NCBI GenBank assembly: GCA_000434735.1
Contig: FR881292.1
Span: 28,718 to 92,717, forward strand
From: Bacteroides sp. CAG:530
Lineage (GTDB): Bacteria > Bacteroidota > Bacteroidia > Bacteroidales > Bacteroidaceae
DNA: 64,000 bases
Direction of reading: 5' to 3'
Both the position numbers and the translations under genes were made by a program. Under the pieces are notes generated by a model. It saw only the letters and a program-made list of their open reading frames with translations. It ran no database searches and was not told the DNA's origin. This document shows, one piece after another, positions 37,544 through 47,710 of the stretch (positions are counted from its first letter, which is position 1; the number at the start of each line of letters is the position of its first letter).

Positions 37544-40500
37544 CGTTTATCATTATCAGTTTGCGGTTCTGTATGTTCTCGTTTTTCGGTAGCCGAAGCC
37601 TTCTGCAATACTTCCTGCTTATTCTTATCGGATTTCTTCTTCTTTTTAAGCGGACGGAATATGAACAACTGGCCCAACTTACTAACTTTTCTGCGCAGTA
37701 CCAAACCGACACCGGTTTCTATCACCTCGCCATCGAGAATGCTTTCATAGTTCTTATCGTGGAATAACTTGACATAACGTGTGCCACTATTATCAAGTCG
37801 GTACTCCAACGAAATATTATCTATGAAAGCCTCCTGTTGTTGCTGCGCGTCATTTCCGGTAGAAATCTTTCCGCCTATCACCACCTGGAAACGATTGTTC
37901 CAGAAACGTTTGGCGAACTGTAGTTTGTAATCGGTACGGCTTGTTCCGTCGTTATCATCGTCGGTTGTTTCCATACCGAAGTTTATATCGATAGACTTCA
38001 GTGCGTTACCTGCCGCCTTGTTGATTTCGCCTTGCAAGAAAGAGTTGAGCATACTATTGGCGTTGATACCCTTAGCAGTGGAATTCTCGTCCATATACAT
38101 ACCTGTAACAAGCATGGTCACAGCCAACTTGTTCTTTTCTTCGCCCGATTTAGCAGCCAGCTCGTTCTGCATAGTTCCGTCGTCGGGTGCCTCAAGCGTA
38201 AAGGTGAATCCTAAGTTCTCCAAGCGGTTTGTCATGTTTACTCCCACATCAAAATTCACCATACGGGTAGACTGACTGCCGGAAGAAGTAGGTACAGAAG
38301 CCCTAACTCTTTCTGTCGCCTTAATATTAAGCAACGGGTTCATCAGGTTTCCAGACCATTCTATGTAACTACCTTCTTGTATCTTAAACGTCTTTAGTGG
38401 GATTACAGGCATTTCGTACTTCATCTCTCCGCTGATGAGAGAATAGCGTCCGTTGAGCAGCATGTCGCCATCCGGCTCGTACTGGAAAGAAAGGTCTCCA
38501 CCACCTTCGAGCAACATATAGTTGCTACCCGACTCGTTCAAATCGATTCGTGCCTGCACAGCCTCATCTATGTGCATAGTCATCAGCATGTCGAGACCTC
38601 CCAACGAAATAATCTCCGATGGCCTGACAAAGGTAGTGGTATCGTTGAAATCGACAAATGTCACCGTCTCTCCCAAACGGTCTTCTACCGTAAGCGGCGA
38701 ATCCTTTAACACGTATGTAAAGTTACTCTTACCCAGCACGTTCATATTACCACGCATTCTGAGCGCATCGGGAGTTCCACGCAGTGTAGAGTTGAAATCG
38801 ACATATAGCTTACCGTGAACCAAAGACTCGCGGGTGCGGCGTGCATTAATCAGTTCGAAATTCTGAGCGAACAGACGCAAATCAAGGCGAGGATTGATAA
38901 CGTCGGCTATATCTACCGTACCGTTAATAGTAAAAGGCGTACGCCCCTTAGTGAATATGCTGAAATCATTAAACTGCATCTTACTATTTTCTACAGCTAC
39001 AGGACGGTTGTCGAAACGGAGGTTCAACGAAGCCTGCGGAATAGCTAACGATACACTGTCCAGAATCAACGTACCGTTGAGCAACGGATGCTCGGTAGAG
39101 CCAGATACACTCATCGATCCGTCAACGTCACCTCCCATACGAGCCATACCATAAGGAATAAAAGCATTAGCCGTGTGCAGCGGAAAATGGTTGAGAGTAA
39201 GCGTAGCCTTCAAATCATCGGGTTGTTCTTCGGTAGCAAGCAGATAAGAACCGCCCAAGCTCATCACCTCTTCGCCATCCAGGGTAACAAAGCCGTCTAT
39301 GCAATGCTCGCCATATTCGCCAGGCAAATAAACGGCATTCATGCCCCAATTGCCCAACGGCTGCTTATTGTAAACCAGATTATTGACGCTAACATCCATA
39401 GCCACCTGCATATCATCATCGGTCATCTGCACATAGTGCGCTTCGGCATTGATGAATCCGGCTATCTGAGGCATATAAGGAACAACACGTCTCAACTCAC
39501 CTATATCTACACGATGAATGCCAAACGTAAGATCTTGCAAAGCCAACGAATCGGGAGTAGAGAACAAGGATATACCGGTATTGTCTTTATCGTGCAGTTT
39601 CAAATCGGCAAATATCTTACCGGCATCGCTCAAGAATACGTAGTTTCCGGCATTCGCCATAAACGGACGATAAAGTATTGTAGCCGTTTCTGGAGCCACA
39701 CGAAGTATAATACCCTTATCGTGCAAGTCGGCTCTCAGTCCTAAATCTACGCCCTTCTCTCCTCTGCCGTTAAAGTACTCTACACGCGCCAACGCATCGG
39801 TAGAACCTATAAAGCCGTGCAACGAAGCATTAAACGCCTCTTGCCATTTGTTGGCCAAAGCCTTGATACCACTATCAAAGAACAGAGTATCGGCTTGCTG
39901 ATGAGCATGGATATAAATAGTGTCGAGTTTCAAACTATCCGTTCTCAACCCATAAAGATTGAATGCCCCATTCACACCAGTGTGCGGCGAGATGCGTATA
40001 TCACTGTTTATTTTATCGAAATGCATACCCGTAGTGGCGAGCATATTAGCGGCAGGGTTATCAGCACCAGCCAAGATACGAAGTCGAGCGTCGGGTAATA
40101 GTTCCTGCAACAGTTTCTGATTAATAACTTTCTTCTTCCATTGCTTTTCCATTTCGGCAGAGTAACGATCAACATCGCGCATAAAGTGCTCCCACCCCGT
40201 GTTAGAGCGGAAAAGGAAAGTCAAATCGCCTGCGTTGACGAAGCTTCGCACAGAATCGGTAGCCAACTCAAGACCGGCATGAAGGTCTTTTGTCTTGAAC
40301 GATTGTTTTTCGGTTTTTACACGTATGTCAGTTACTGATACTCTCACACCGTGATGCCTTTTCATATCCGAACCGGCACGGGCTTCAAGATGTAACGACG
40401 GAGTACACTCTTTGGCAGTAATACCCATAGACATCAGTTTAAGACGCTGCAAATCGGCAGTCAGCTCGGCACTGACACGGCTAGGGTGAAGCAATGCGGT

Positions 40501-42207
40501 GAGGTGCGCATCAAAACGGGCTACATAGTCGTTTATATTCAAATCGGCAATGGCGTTACACTCTTTGATGTTGGCAAACAGACTTACGTCACTGTATCGA
40601 CGATGGCCGTATTCTAACCGAAACAAGTCGCCTTTTAATGTTCCGTAAGTGCGTGTAGAGAAGAAATCGAATCCTTTTCCTTCGGCTTCAACTTTTGCGA
40701 TGACCTTATACAGAGAATCTTGCGGAAGGAATGCGTGAAGGTCTAAGGTATCAATACTGAGAACTGCCTTATAGTCTTCGGAAAGCATATCATAATTACC
40801 CGAGAACGACATTCTTCCAGCCTGAAGCGGTATCAATGCGACATTAGTCTCGGCACGACTGCCGTTCAACTGCGCATTGGCGTCCAGTTTAGTACCATGC
40901 GGTATCACAAATCCGCCGGTAAGAGCTTTCATAAAATCCATATTCCCGGCTTCGGCAGATAAAGTAACATTACCTGTACGCTTCAAGCTATCGGTAAGGT
41001 TAGTCATCTCACCGCTCATTTCGGCACGGAACACATCGAGGATATTCAGCGTCATAGCGGTGATTTTCATCCGCTTAAGTGTACCGTCTACACCGGCTTT
41101 TATGGATATAGGAACCGCCGGCCAACTCTTCACCACATCTTGTGGCAAGTGGGGCAAGGCTTTCATCAAATCGTTCTTTCCGATGTTAGCCATGAGCCGG
41201 GCACGCACCTTGGCGTTTTTATTCATATTCGCCAAATTCCAATCGGCATCTGCCTGCAACTCCAAGTCGGAGTTCTGCGTGGTAATCTTAAGCAATGGAA
41301 TGTGCACCGCCTGGTCATCGGCCAAAAGATGTCCTTTGGTAGAAACCACCTCCAGTCCCGAACGTTCTTTCAGAGTAAACTTATTGATAAACGCCCGTAT
41401 TTTATCGGTTCCGTAATATAACGAATCGGCAACAAAATTAAGGTCGGTAAAACGTAAGTGATTATAATCAAGACCTTGAGCAGAAATAGTATCATTATTT
41501 AAATCGACTGCGATACTACCCTTTTCTATCGAGAAAGAACTTGCCGCATAAGCCGATTTATATAAATCGACATCGCCTTCTTTCAGAGTAGCCTTGCCTA
41601 CGCCTAAGGTCATGCATAAAGAATCCATAGGCATATCCAGACGGAACCTGACTTTATTCAGCTGCGCCTCGTGCAACTTTATCTTCCATCGCAGAGTATC
41701 CGTTTCGGTGGTATCGGTGGCCAAGGTATCAGTAAAGCACAAAGCCAGATGGGCGTTATCCATCTGCAGATTATCTACAATAAGAGTTTCTTTCGCCAAA
41801 TCGGCACCGTGAGCGGCTACAAACATATCGTCCAACTTACCTCTCAGTGTCATTCCCTCTATAAGTCCAGCCGTATTTACACGAGCACCCTCCAGGCGCA
41901 TTCCGTCCAGCTCCACCTTCTGATGTAAAAGAGGCATAAGCTGCACAGAAACGGTAAGCTTCTGAGCGTTGAGAATGGTATCTTTTTTATCGACCACCAA
42001 TGTCTGGTTCACAACAAGATCGAGAGGAAACTTCAGAGAGATACGCTTGATAGAGATATGCATTCCGGTAGCAGAAGAAGCATATCGCATAGCTGTATCT
42101 ACCAAGAAATTCTGTACCGGCGGCAAGTAAATCAGCACGCTCAAGATAAAGAATAAGATGAACGGTGATGCCACGGCTATAGCGGTCCATCGGGCATATT
42201 TTTTCAT
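37540..42207 (-). CDS. tamB: Translocation and assembly module protein TamB
   Basis: The 1555-residue protein is anchored by an N-terminal inner-membrane helix (about 10-32), then runs through a long repetitive beta-rich periplasmic stretch (AsmA-like and beta-taco region, about 40-1150) to the C-terminal TamB/DUF490 domain (about 1150-1500; motif SGNLMNPLLNIKATERV). Such proteins bridge inner and outer membrane, working with TamL, and are linked to lipid transport and outer-membrane protein assembly. It is transcribed first, with tamL overlapping. A TAACTTTG box sits 37 bp before its ATG. The tail after 1500 is rich in Lys and Glu. Confidence 0.93.
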   Translation of the reverse strand: MKKYARWTAIAVASPFILFFILSVLIYLPPVQNFLVDTAMRYASSATGMHISIKRISLKFPLDLVVNQTLVVDKKDTILNAQKLTVSVQLMPLLHQKVELDGMRLEGARVNTAGLIEGMTLRGKLDDMFVAAHGADLAKETLIVDNLQMDNAHLALCFTDTLATDTTETDTLRWKIKLHEAQLNKVRFRLDMPMDSLCMTLGVGKATLKEGDVDLYKSAYAASSFSIEKGSIAVDLNNDTISAQGLDYNHLRFTDLNFVADSLYYGTDKIRAFINKFTLKERSGLEVVSTKGHLLADDQAVHIPLLKITTQNSDLELQADADWNLANMNKNAKVRARLMANIGKNDLMKALPHLPQDVVKSWPAVPISIKAGVDGTLKRMKITAMTLNILDVFRAEMSGEMTNLTDSLKRTGNVTLSAEAGNMDFMKALTGGFVIPHGTKLDANAQLNGSRAETNVALIPLQAGRMSFSGNYDMLSEDYKAVLSIDTLDLHAFLPQDSLYKVIAKVEAEGKGFDFFSTRTYGTLKGDLFRLEYGHRRYSDVSLFANIKECNAIADLNINDYVARFDAHLTALLHPSRVSAELTADLQRLKLMSMGITAKECTPSLHLEARAGSDMKRHHGVRVSVTDIRVKTEKQSFKTKDLHAGLELATDSVRSFVNAGDLTFLFRSNTGWEHFMRDVDRYSAEMEKQWKKKVINQKLLQELLPDARLRILAGADNPAANMLATTGMHFDKINSDIRISPHTGVNGAFNLYGLRTDSLKLDTIYIHAHQQADTLFFDSGIKALANKWQEAFNASLHGFIGSTDALARVEYFNGRGEKGVDLGLRADLHDKGIILRVAPETATILYRPFMANAGNYVFLSDAGKIFADLKLHDKDNTGISLFSTPDSLALQDLTFGIHRVDIGELRRVVPYMPQIAGFINAEAHYVQMTDDDMQVAMDVSVNNLVYNKQPLGNWGMNAVYLPGEYGEHCIDGFVTLDGEEVMSLGGSYLLATEEQPDDLKATLTLNHFPLHTANAFIPYGMARMGGDVDGSMSVSGSTEHPLLNGTLILDSVSLAIPQASLNLRFDNRPVAVENSKMQFNDFSIFTKGRTPFTINGTVDIADVINPRLDLRLFAQNFELINARRTRESLVHGKLYVDFNSTLRGTPDALRMRGNMNVLGKSNFTYVLKDSPLTVEDRLGETVTFVDFNDTTTFVRPSEIISLGGLDMLMTMHIDEAVQARIDLNESGSNYMLLEGGGDLSFQYEPDGDMLLNGRYSLISGEMKYEMPVIPLKTFKIQEGSYIEWSGNLMNPLLNIKATERVRASVPTSSGSQSTRMVNFDVGVNMTNRLENLGFTFTLEAPDDGTMQNELAAKSGEEKNKLAVTMLVTGMYMDENSTAKGINANSMLNSFLQGEINKAAGNALKSIDINFGMETTDDDNDGTSRTDYKLQFAKRFWNNRFQVVIGGKISTGNDAQQQQEAFIDNISLEYRLDNSGTRYVKLFHDKNYESILDGEVIETGVGLVLRRKVSKLGQLFIFRPLKKKKKSDKNKQEVLQKASATEKREHTEPQTDNDKR

Positions 42208-42243
42208 GCTAATCTAGTTTTGCTATTTCTATATTTAATAAGA

Positions 42244-42251
42244 CAAAGTTA
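42244..42251 (-). promoter_or_regulatory. Putative -7 box for tamB-tamL
   Basis: TAACTTTG on the minus strand fits TAnnTTTG and lies 37 bp before the ATG at 42207. No clear TTTG -33 box is seen. Confidence 0.5.
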
Positions 42252-42417
42252 TGAATAAAATATGAAATTCCGAGAATAATAATAGTATTGTCTGAATGTA
42301 ATGTGCTGAGTTTCTCTTAGAAAGGCATATATAAAAGCATGAGGGCCGAACTCCTGCAAGAGAAGCCCGACCCAGATACTAAATCTAAATCAATTATTTA
42401 TGAAAGAGCATTATGCT

Positions 42418-43776
42418 TTACAACTTACGTCCCGGCACGTCATTAAGATGTTTCTTTGTCATCTTAATGTGATGCTGGCGCATCCATGCGTCAAGGATAT
42501 CGCGGCATTGTTCCAAGGTAGGCTTGTATGCACGCTCCATAGCCAAGTTACGCATTTCGCCACGGTCGGCTTCTATATCAAACAGCTGTTCGCGATGTGT
42601 ACCCTTATCGTAAAGCACGTATTTATATTTAGTGGTACGAACCATCCATCCACGGGTAATACCTTTATCGAATGTGGTTTCGCAAACTATATAGTCTTGT
42701 CCTTTTACTGCGTCGGTAGCTTCTTCTACTACCTTACGGAATGATACGCCCGATGCACTGGCAGGCATGGTAGCTCCAGCCCAATCGCATACCGAAGCGA
42801 AGAAGTCTACTCCGTTACTTACCAACTGATTTACTACCTTTCCGGCGTTCTTCTTTCCGGGCAGGGTAACAATCATAGGTATGTTTACCACCTCCTCGTA
42901 AAGAGCCGATTTCTGATTCCACTGATGGGCACCTATTCCGTCGCCATGGTCGCTTGAGAATATGATAACAGAATTCTTCCACAAGTCGTTCTTGTCTATA
43001 GCATCTACTATCTTACCTATTTCGGCATCTACCTTTTCTACCAAACGGTAATAGATATAACGATACAGACGCCAGTCGGTCACGGTATAATCAATAGTAG
43101 CGTATGCCGAATAGTTATTCTGCTTTTCCATAGCTATTACTCCTGCATCGTACGGGTTACGGGCGAAGTTGGCGGGAACTCCGGGGCAATCGGCAACATC
43201 TGGTGTCTCTACATTACCCAACGGCAGGTTCTGCTGACGAGCGTACTCGCATACATTATGAGGATTGATGAACGAAGCTACAAGGAAGAAAGGTTTATCG
43301 TGCGATTTAGAAAGGTAATCGGCACATGCCTCGCCCAGACCAACTTCGTTTGACGGATGAATAGTGGTGAAACCGTATATGCCGTCAGGGATAGAAAGTT
43401 CGGGTACATGCCACTTACCGCCATAAGCACATTCATATCCGGCGTTTTTCACCAAAGAACCGAGTGTAACGTTTTTCAATGAATCTGGAATTTTGGCATC
43501 ATTACGCTCCATTGCTGTTTCGCCAGGGAAATGTCCGGTAAACATAGACGCACGCGAAGGTCCGCTCAATGGAGCAGTACAGTAAGCATTGACAAAACGA
43601 ACTCCGTTCTTTGCCAACTTATCCATGTTGGGGGTATGAAGATCTGTATTTCCACTACAGCTCATAGCTGAAGCAGTCTGCTGGTCGGTGAATATATAAA
43701 TAATGTTTGGACGCTGACGTGCAGCCATAGAAACTACAGGCAGTGTTGCAGCGGCAAGTAAAAGGGCATTTTTCAT
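42418..43776 (-). CDS. S1-family sulfatase (secreted)
   Basis: The 452-residue sulfatase has a signal peptide without a lipobox (cleavage near AAR, residues 18-20), so it is probably periplasmic. Metal ligands are in FTDQQ (Asp31, Gln32). The active site is the Ser type, LSGPSRA (Ser71), to be converted to formylglycine. YGGKWHV and IFSSDHGD are further active-site segments, and the C-terminal MVRTTKYKYVLYD is the usual sub-domain. It is distinct from the sulfatase at 5427-7007, which is a lipoprotein with a DD pair. Its promoter carries a three-copy 21-bp-spaced repeat. It lies 129 bp after the nuclease gene and may be expressed separately. Substrate unknown. Confidence 0.93.
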   Translation of the reverse strand: MKNALLLAAATLPVVSMAARQRPNIIYIFTDQQTASAMSCSGNTDLHTPNMDKLAKNGVRFVNAYCTAPLSGPSRASMFTGHFPGETAMERNDAKIPDSLKNVTLGSLVKNAGYECAYGGKWHVPELSIPDGIYGFTTIHPSNEVGLGEACADYLSKSHDKPFFLVASFINPHNVCEYARQQNLPLGNVETPDVADCPGVPANFARNPYDAGVIAMEKQNNYSAYATIDYTVTDWRLYRYIYYRLVEKVDAEIGKIVDAIDKNDLWKNSVIIFSSDHGDGIGAHQWNQKSALYEEVVNIPMIVTLPGKKNAGKVVNQLVSNGVDFFASVCDWAGATMPASASGVSFRKVVEEATDAVKGQDYIVCETTFDKGITRGWMVRTTKYKYVLYDKGTHREQLFDIEADRGEMRNLAMERAYKPTLEQCRDILDAWMRQHHIKMTKKHLNDVPGRKL

Positions 43777-43802
43777 AATTCTAAATCGTTTTTGTTACGA
43801 GG

Positions 43803-43890
43803 CAAAGGTATCGCTCTCCGCCGAATGCGTTATACCAAGATTGTAGAAGAAAAGTGCAATGTTGTAGAAAAGAAGTATAATATTGTAGAA
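43803..43890 (-). promoter_or_regulatory. Sulfatase promoter with three 21-bp-spaced repeats
   Basis: On the minus strand TACCTTTG (43810-43803) is a perfect -7 box, about 26 bp before the ATG at 43776. Upstream the 8-bp word TTGTAGAA (plus-strand reading) occurs at 43841-43848, 43862-43869 and 43883-43890, exactly 21 bp apart. Centres are about 49, 70 and 91 bp upstream of the predicted start. Direct half-sites spaced by 21 bp are how AraC-type regulators bind, so an AraC-type HTCS is a good candidate. Confidence 0.65.
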
Positions 43891-43905
43891 TAAAGAAAGG
43901 TTAAA

Positions 43906-45201
43906 TTATAACCAAGTCCAATCGTCGAAGTTCTTTTCAGCCTCAACCTGATTTTCTATTGCATCGTCCAAGTTACAGAAGAAGTCGATTCCGGTAGCCT
44001 GTTCCAACTCATTAACCGATACCGCATATTTCTGCAAATCGGCTGCCTTAGGACTATCTGGCAAACCTTCTTCGTGAGGAACCAAGAATGCTATGGCATG
44101 ATAGGTATCTCCCTTCTGACTCAAGATAGCCATGAAGTAATAAGACGGACATGCCAAACCTTTTATGGTTTTTCCATTTTCATCGGTTTTGGGATATACT
44201 CCATCGTTTGCCTTAAGCTTTCCTGTGAAATTCTTTTTCAAGTTATTAAGCGTTCCGCCTTTGGTTACATATACCTTATCGTATGTACCTGCAGTGCAAG
44301 AACGTCCCCAAGCCTGAACCTGCTTTTCCAACTGAGCCCAATATTTCTGATTGAACTCACCAATCTGCGGACTGATATTGGTATAATAGAAAGTCTGGTC
44401 GTTAGCTTCCTTAGAATACACGCGGTCTTCTGAAGCTACCAAGTGTCCCTTATCATATCCGTCGCTCTTATGGTTATCCTCTACTGGCTGCAATTTAGAA
44501 TCCACCTCTGGGTCTTGCTGCCAGTTCTTTCCACGCTTTACATTGTCTTGACATGTAGTAGCGTCGAACGAAAAAGCTACCCAGTTAGAGTGCATCATGG
44601 TAGAGCACCATTCCAAAGAATAGTTCAAAACTTTCTTCCCTTCATAAGAAACATAATGATTCACGAACTGATAGTCAGCGTTAAGGCGCGGCATTTCAAA
44701 AGCACCAGCATCCAAGTTATCCAAAATAGGATTGCTGTTGACATTCTCTCCCGAAGCCGGAGTACTTGTTTCTACCAATACATATTCTATCGTTACATTG
44801 TTTCCGTCGATACCTATCACACGGAATTTAGAATAACGATACATATCTGCGCTCTTACACCAAGCCCAATATACACAACCGTCTTTAATATCGGCTGTTT
44901 CTGTCCATGAAGAAACCGACTTATAATCGTCGCTAACCTCGTCAAGACGCTTAGTTCCTACTTCGGCGAAATTATATACGCTACCGTAGAACTGTTTGTC
45001 TTTTATATAAAAAGGCGAACTATAACCTTTTGGCTGAAATATCGTAAAGCCAGAGGCTGTACTCTCATAGCCTTTCAGCACGAGAGTAGTTGCCTTACTG
45101 TCTGTTGTTTCTATCGTATTGTTGGGGACATCGTTTGCTTCGCTACATGCTACAAACGACAAGCCCATAGCCAATACTAAAGAATATAAATACTTTTTCA
45201 T
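43906..45201 (-). CDS. Secreted DNA/RNA non-specific endonuclease (lipoprotein)
   Basis: The 431-residue protein has a lipobox (FVAC, Cys19), an N-terminal beta-rich segment of unknown fold (about 30-180) and a NUC1-type beta-beta-alpha-metal nuclease domain (about 190-415). The catalytic signature is present as DKGH (Asp250 to His253; DRGH in many relatives), followed by YYTNISPQ with the metal-binding Asn and FNQKYWAQLE. It should cleave DNA and RNA without sequence preference at the cell surface or in the periplasm. It is the third gene of an operon after a TonB-dependent receptor and a large lipoprotein (10-bp gap), which points to nucleic-acid use rather than defence. Confidence 0.9.
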   Translation of the reverse strand: MKKYLYSLVLAMGLSFVACSEANDVPNNTIETTDSKATTLVLKGYESTASGFTIFQPKGYSSPFYIKDKQFYGSVYNFAEVGTKRLDEVSDDYKSVSSWTETADIKDGCVYWAWCKSADMYRYSKFRVIGIDGNNVTIEYVLVETSTPASGENVNSNPILDNLDAGAFEMPRLNADYQFVNHYVSYEGKKVLNYSLEWCSTMMHSNWVAFSFDATTCQDNVKRGKNWQQDPEVDSKLQPVEDNHKSDGYDKGHLVASEDRVYSKEANDQTFYYTNISPQIGEFNQKYWAQLEKQVQAWGRSCTAGTYDKVYVTKGGTLNNLKKNFTGKLKANDGVYPKTDENGKTIKGLACPSYYFMAILSQKGDTYHAIAFLVPHEEGLPDSPKAADLQKYAVSVNELEQATGIDFFCNLDDAIENQVEAEKNFDDWTWL

Positions 45202-45211
45202 TAATCAGATA

Positions 45212-47683
45212 TTATTCTTTTTCAGTAATAATAATATTCTTAAATTCGTATGTAGGAGCACATACGTCTGTACTCTTATATCTTATAGCAAGATGGATGT
45301 TATGTCCTATATAGCTTGCCAAAGAACAAGGTCCTACGGTTACAAAGCTCCAAGAGTCACCCGTACTACGCTGGTCAGCATTCAATTCCAAATCTTCCCA
45401 TGTAGCACCCAATACATCTTCACCGTCGAAATCGGTAGAAACCTTGAATTGGATAAAGTCTTCGAGCTTATTACCGCCCAAGAAGTTAAGAGCTTCCTGG
45501 AATGTAATGACAGGATCCATAGCTTCAGTCAAATTGATAGCAGAAGAAACCAACCAGCTTTCTGCAGCGTAGTTTGTCTTGCTTGCAAATGCAGAACCCT
45601 TCCATCCATAGGTTGCATCATTCTTCCATACATAACTTACACCAGTCAATGCAATATCGAATGCCTTAAATCCACCTTCATCGCCAAGCAATGTCTCATT
45701 CAAATAAGTGTTAGCCTGAGCTTCGTAACCATTTTCAGTCAGCAAAAATACAGAAGTCTGAGTCTTGTACTCCTTAGAAGCAGCCCATCCTTCTTTAGAA
45801 TATGTGTATTCTACTGCCGCAGGTGTTTCTTTAGCCTTGTTATAGATTACAACGGCTTTCTGTCCGGCATTAGCGAAAGGTAATTTATTCTGCAGGATAG
45901 TAGGCAAATAAAGAATAGGTTTAGCGATGAACTCTGCACCTACCTGTGCATAGTCTTCCGGCTGCAATACAACTACTTCAGCAGCGTCGTCTTTTACAGA
46001 ATAAGCCTTCCAAGCCTTAGCTGTTCCGTCGTATACATACAAGCCTGTAGTATTGGCATCACCAGCAGCACGACTTGCTCTTGACAATGAAGCTGTGCTA
46101 ATTTCGTTTTCAGGAGTTTCCTTAAACAAGCATACATCCCAATAATTAGGTTCTTTAATTTTCACGTTTTTCAATTCGACAGTAGGAGCGCAAGTATCGG
46201 TTCCCTTGTATTGGAATGCGATATGAATTTTCTTTCCTTTATATGCAGAAAGATCGAGCCCTGATATGTTTTTAAAAGTCCAACTTGTTCCTAAACCTGA
46301 ATTGTCGAAAGCTAAATCTGTCCATTTAGCAGTAGTTACATCGTCGACATAGTCATCAGAAACTTTCAGTGCGAAATGATCGGTAAATTTACCCTCATTT
46401 AAGTAATTCATTGCCACATCAAAGTTCATAACAGGTTTATTAGCCTTTGTAAAATCGATTTCATCGGATACTAACCAACTTTCTGATGCGTAATTCTTAC
46501 CGCCTACAAATGAAGAAGCTTTATAATATTTTCTTTCAGCATCGTGCTTCCAAACATAAGTAGAACCTTCAGGAAGAAGAACATCCTTCATGGTGAAACG
46601 AGTAGATTCTTTATCCATCGGTTCATTCATATAAGTATGTTTTGTGTCTGCATAACTGCCATATGAATAACTATTTCCTTTTTCATAATAATTCAGCTTT
46701 ACAGTTTTAGAAGTAAACGTATTCTTGATAGAGAATGTACCATCAGCATTCGAGGTTATAGTCCAGTCTGTACCGTTATCAGAAGCTGCAAGATCTATCT
46801 TAAATCCATCATAATTCTCTTTCATACCGATATACTGGCCATTCTTGTTCTTCAATTTATAACCAGCCTCAGACTTTTCTATAGTCACCACAAGACTTTC
46901 GCCATCATCAGTAGAAATAACATTATTTTCACCTACAGCGATAGGATTAGAAGACATATAGCCTTCATTTGCATTATTCTTACTTGGTTTTAGTTTATCA
47001 AAAGAATAGTAATTTCCATCGCTTGCCAAAGCAGCAATTACATAATTACCACCTTCAGCATCGAATGAAGTTACCTTCTGATATACATTCGGAATTTCAG
47101 CGCCACCAGCAGACGGTTCGAATTCTGAATAAGCGTAGTTTACAACTGCCATATCGCCTGCTGCAGCTTTAGGATAAGCGGCAGAAAGAACATCGTTCAT
47201 CTTAGAGATGGTAGCCGGAGTAAGATATTTGGCTGTAGAAGCTTCGCCCCATACCGATTTATAGTCGCTCTTAGTCAGCGTATATTCTGACTTCAAGTTT
47301 GCAAAGTCAGAAAGATACTGCGACATACCGCAATATGAATTATAGGTAACGCGGATTCTTGAACCCATATCTACTTGAGGGAACTTGTTGGCGATGTATG
47401 CCGGCAAGAACTGTTCAGCGGTAATCATATTATCGAAATACTTCTGATCGCCTAATTTAGCTAAAGCATCAGCATAGGTTTTACCTTCCGGATCGAGCGA
47501 CAAAGCCAGTTCCTTATTAGCAGACAAATTGGCGATGGCTGAATAATCAGATCCGCCCAGCACGAGAGAAGTACCGTTCTTTACATCCGTCAGCTGCGAC
47601 GGCAAGTTGAACTGATCTTCGTAATCGCTACAAGACGCAAGTGACGCCAAAGCTACAGTTGATAGTAATAATATCTTTTTCAT
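45212..47683 (-). CDS. Large surface lipoprotein with two choice-of-anchor J-like domains
   Basis: The 823-residue lipoprotein (lipobox ASC, Cys18) has an N-terminal part of unknown fold (about 25-180), a middle segment (about 200-350; for example YKLKNKNGQYIGMKENYDGF) and two copies of a jelly-roll domain like DUF5017 or choice-of-anchor J proteins. The copies lie at about 380-505 and 685-823. Both contain SWLVS near the start and end in CAP(T)xELKN(V/I)xI or a close variant, each preceded by a K-K/N-IHxAxxYK strand. Such domains often bind glycans or other ligands. It lies between the receptor (27-bp gap) and the nuclease (10-bp gap) and probably serves as the surface binding protein in place of SusD. 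The function is inferred from position. Confidence 0.75.
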   Translation of the reverse strand: MKKILLLSTVALASLASCSDYEDQFNLPSQLTDVKNGTSLVLGGSDYSAIANLSANKELALSLDPEGKTYADALAKLGDQKYFDNMITAEQFLPAYIANKFPQVDMGSRIRVTYNSYCGMSQYLSDFANLKSEYTLTKSDYKSVWGEASTAKYLTPATISKMNDVLSAAYPKAAAGDMAVVNYAYSEFEPSAGGAEIPNVYQKVTSFDAEGGNYVIAALASDGNYYSFDKLKPSKNNANEGYMSSNPIAVGENNVISTDDGESLVVTIEKSEAGYKLKNKNGQYIGMKENYDGFKIDLAASDNGTDWTITSNADGTFSIKNTFTSKTVKLNYYEKGNSYSYGSYADTKHTYMNEPMDKESTRFTMKDVLLPEGSTYVWKHDAERKYYKASSFVGGKNYASESWLVSDEIDFTKANKPVMNFDVAMNYLNEGKFTDHFALKVSDDYVDDVTTAKWTDLAFDNSGLGTSWTFKNISGLDLSAYKGKKIHIAFQYKGTDTCAPTVELKNVKIKEPNYWDVCLFKETPENEISTASLSRASRAAGDANTTGLYVYDGTAKAWKAYSVKDDAAEVVVLQPEDYAQVGAEFIAKPILYLPTILQNKLPFANAGQKAVVIYNKAKETPAAVEYTYSKEGWAASKEYKTQTSVFLLTENGYEAQANTYLNETLLGDEGGFKAFDIALTGVSYVWKNDATYGWKGSAFASKTNYAAESWLVSSAINLTEAMDPVITFQEALNFLGGNKLEDFIQFKVSTDFDGEDVLGATWEDLELNADQRSTGDSWSFVTVGPCSLASYIGHNIHLAIRYKSTDVCAPTYEFKNIIITEKE

Positions 47684-47710
47684 AATTTGAATTCTGTTTT
47701 AAAGTAATGA

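Noticed and set aside
43906..45201. The nuclease as an antiphage or toxin gene
   Set aside because: It has a lipoprotein signal and sits in an operon with an outer-membrane receptor, with no immunity gene, so a nutritional role is more likely.
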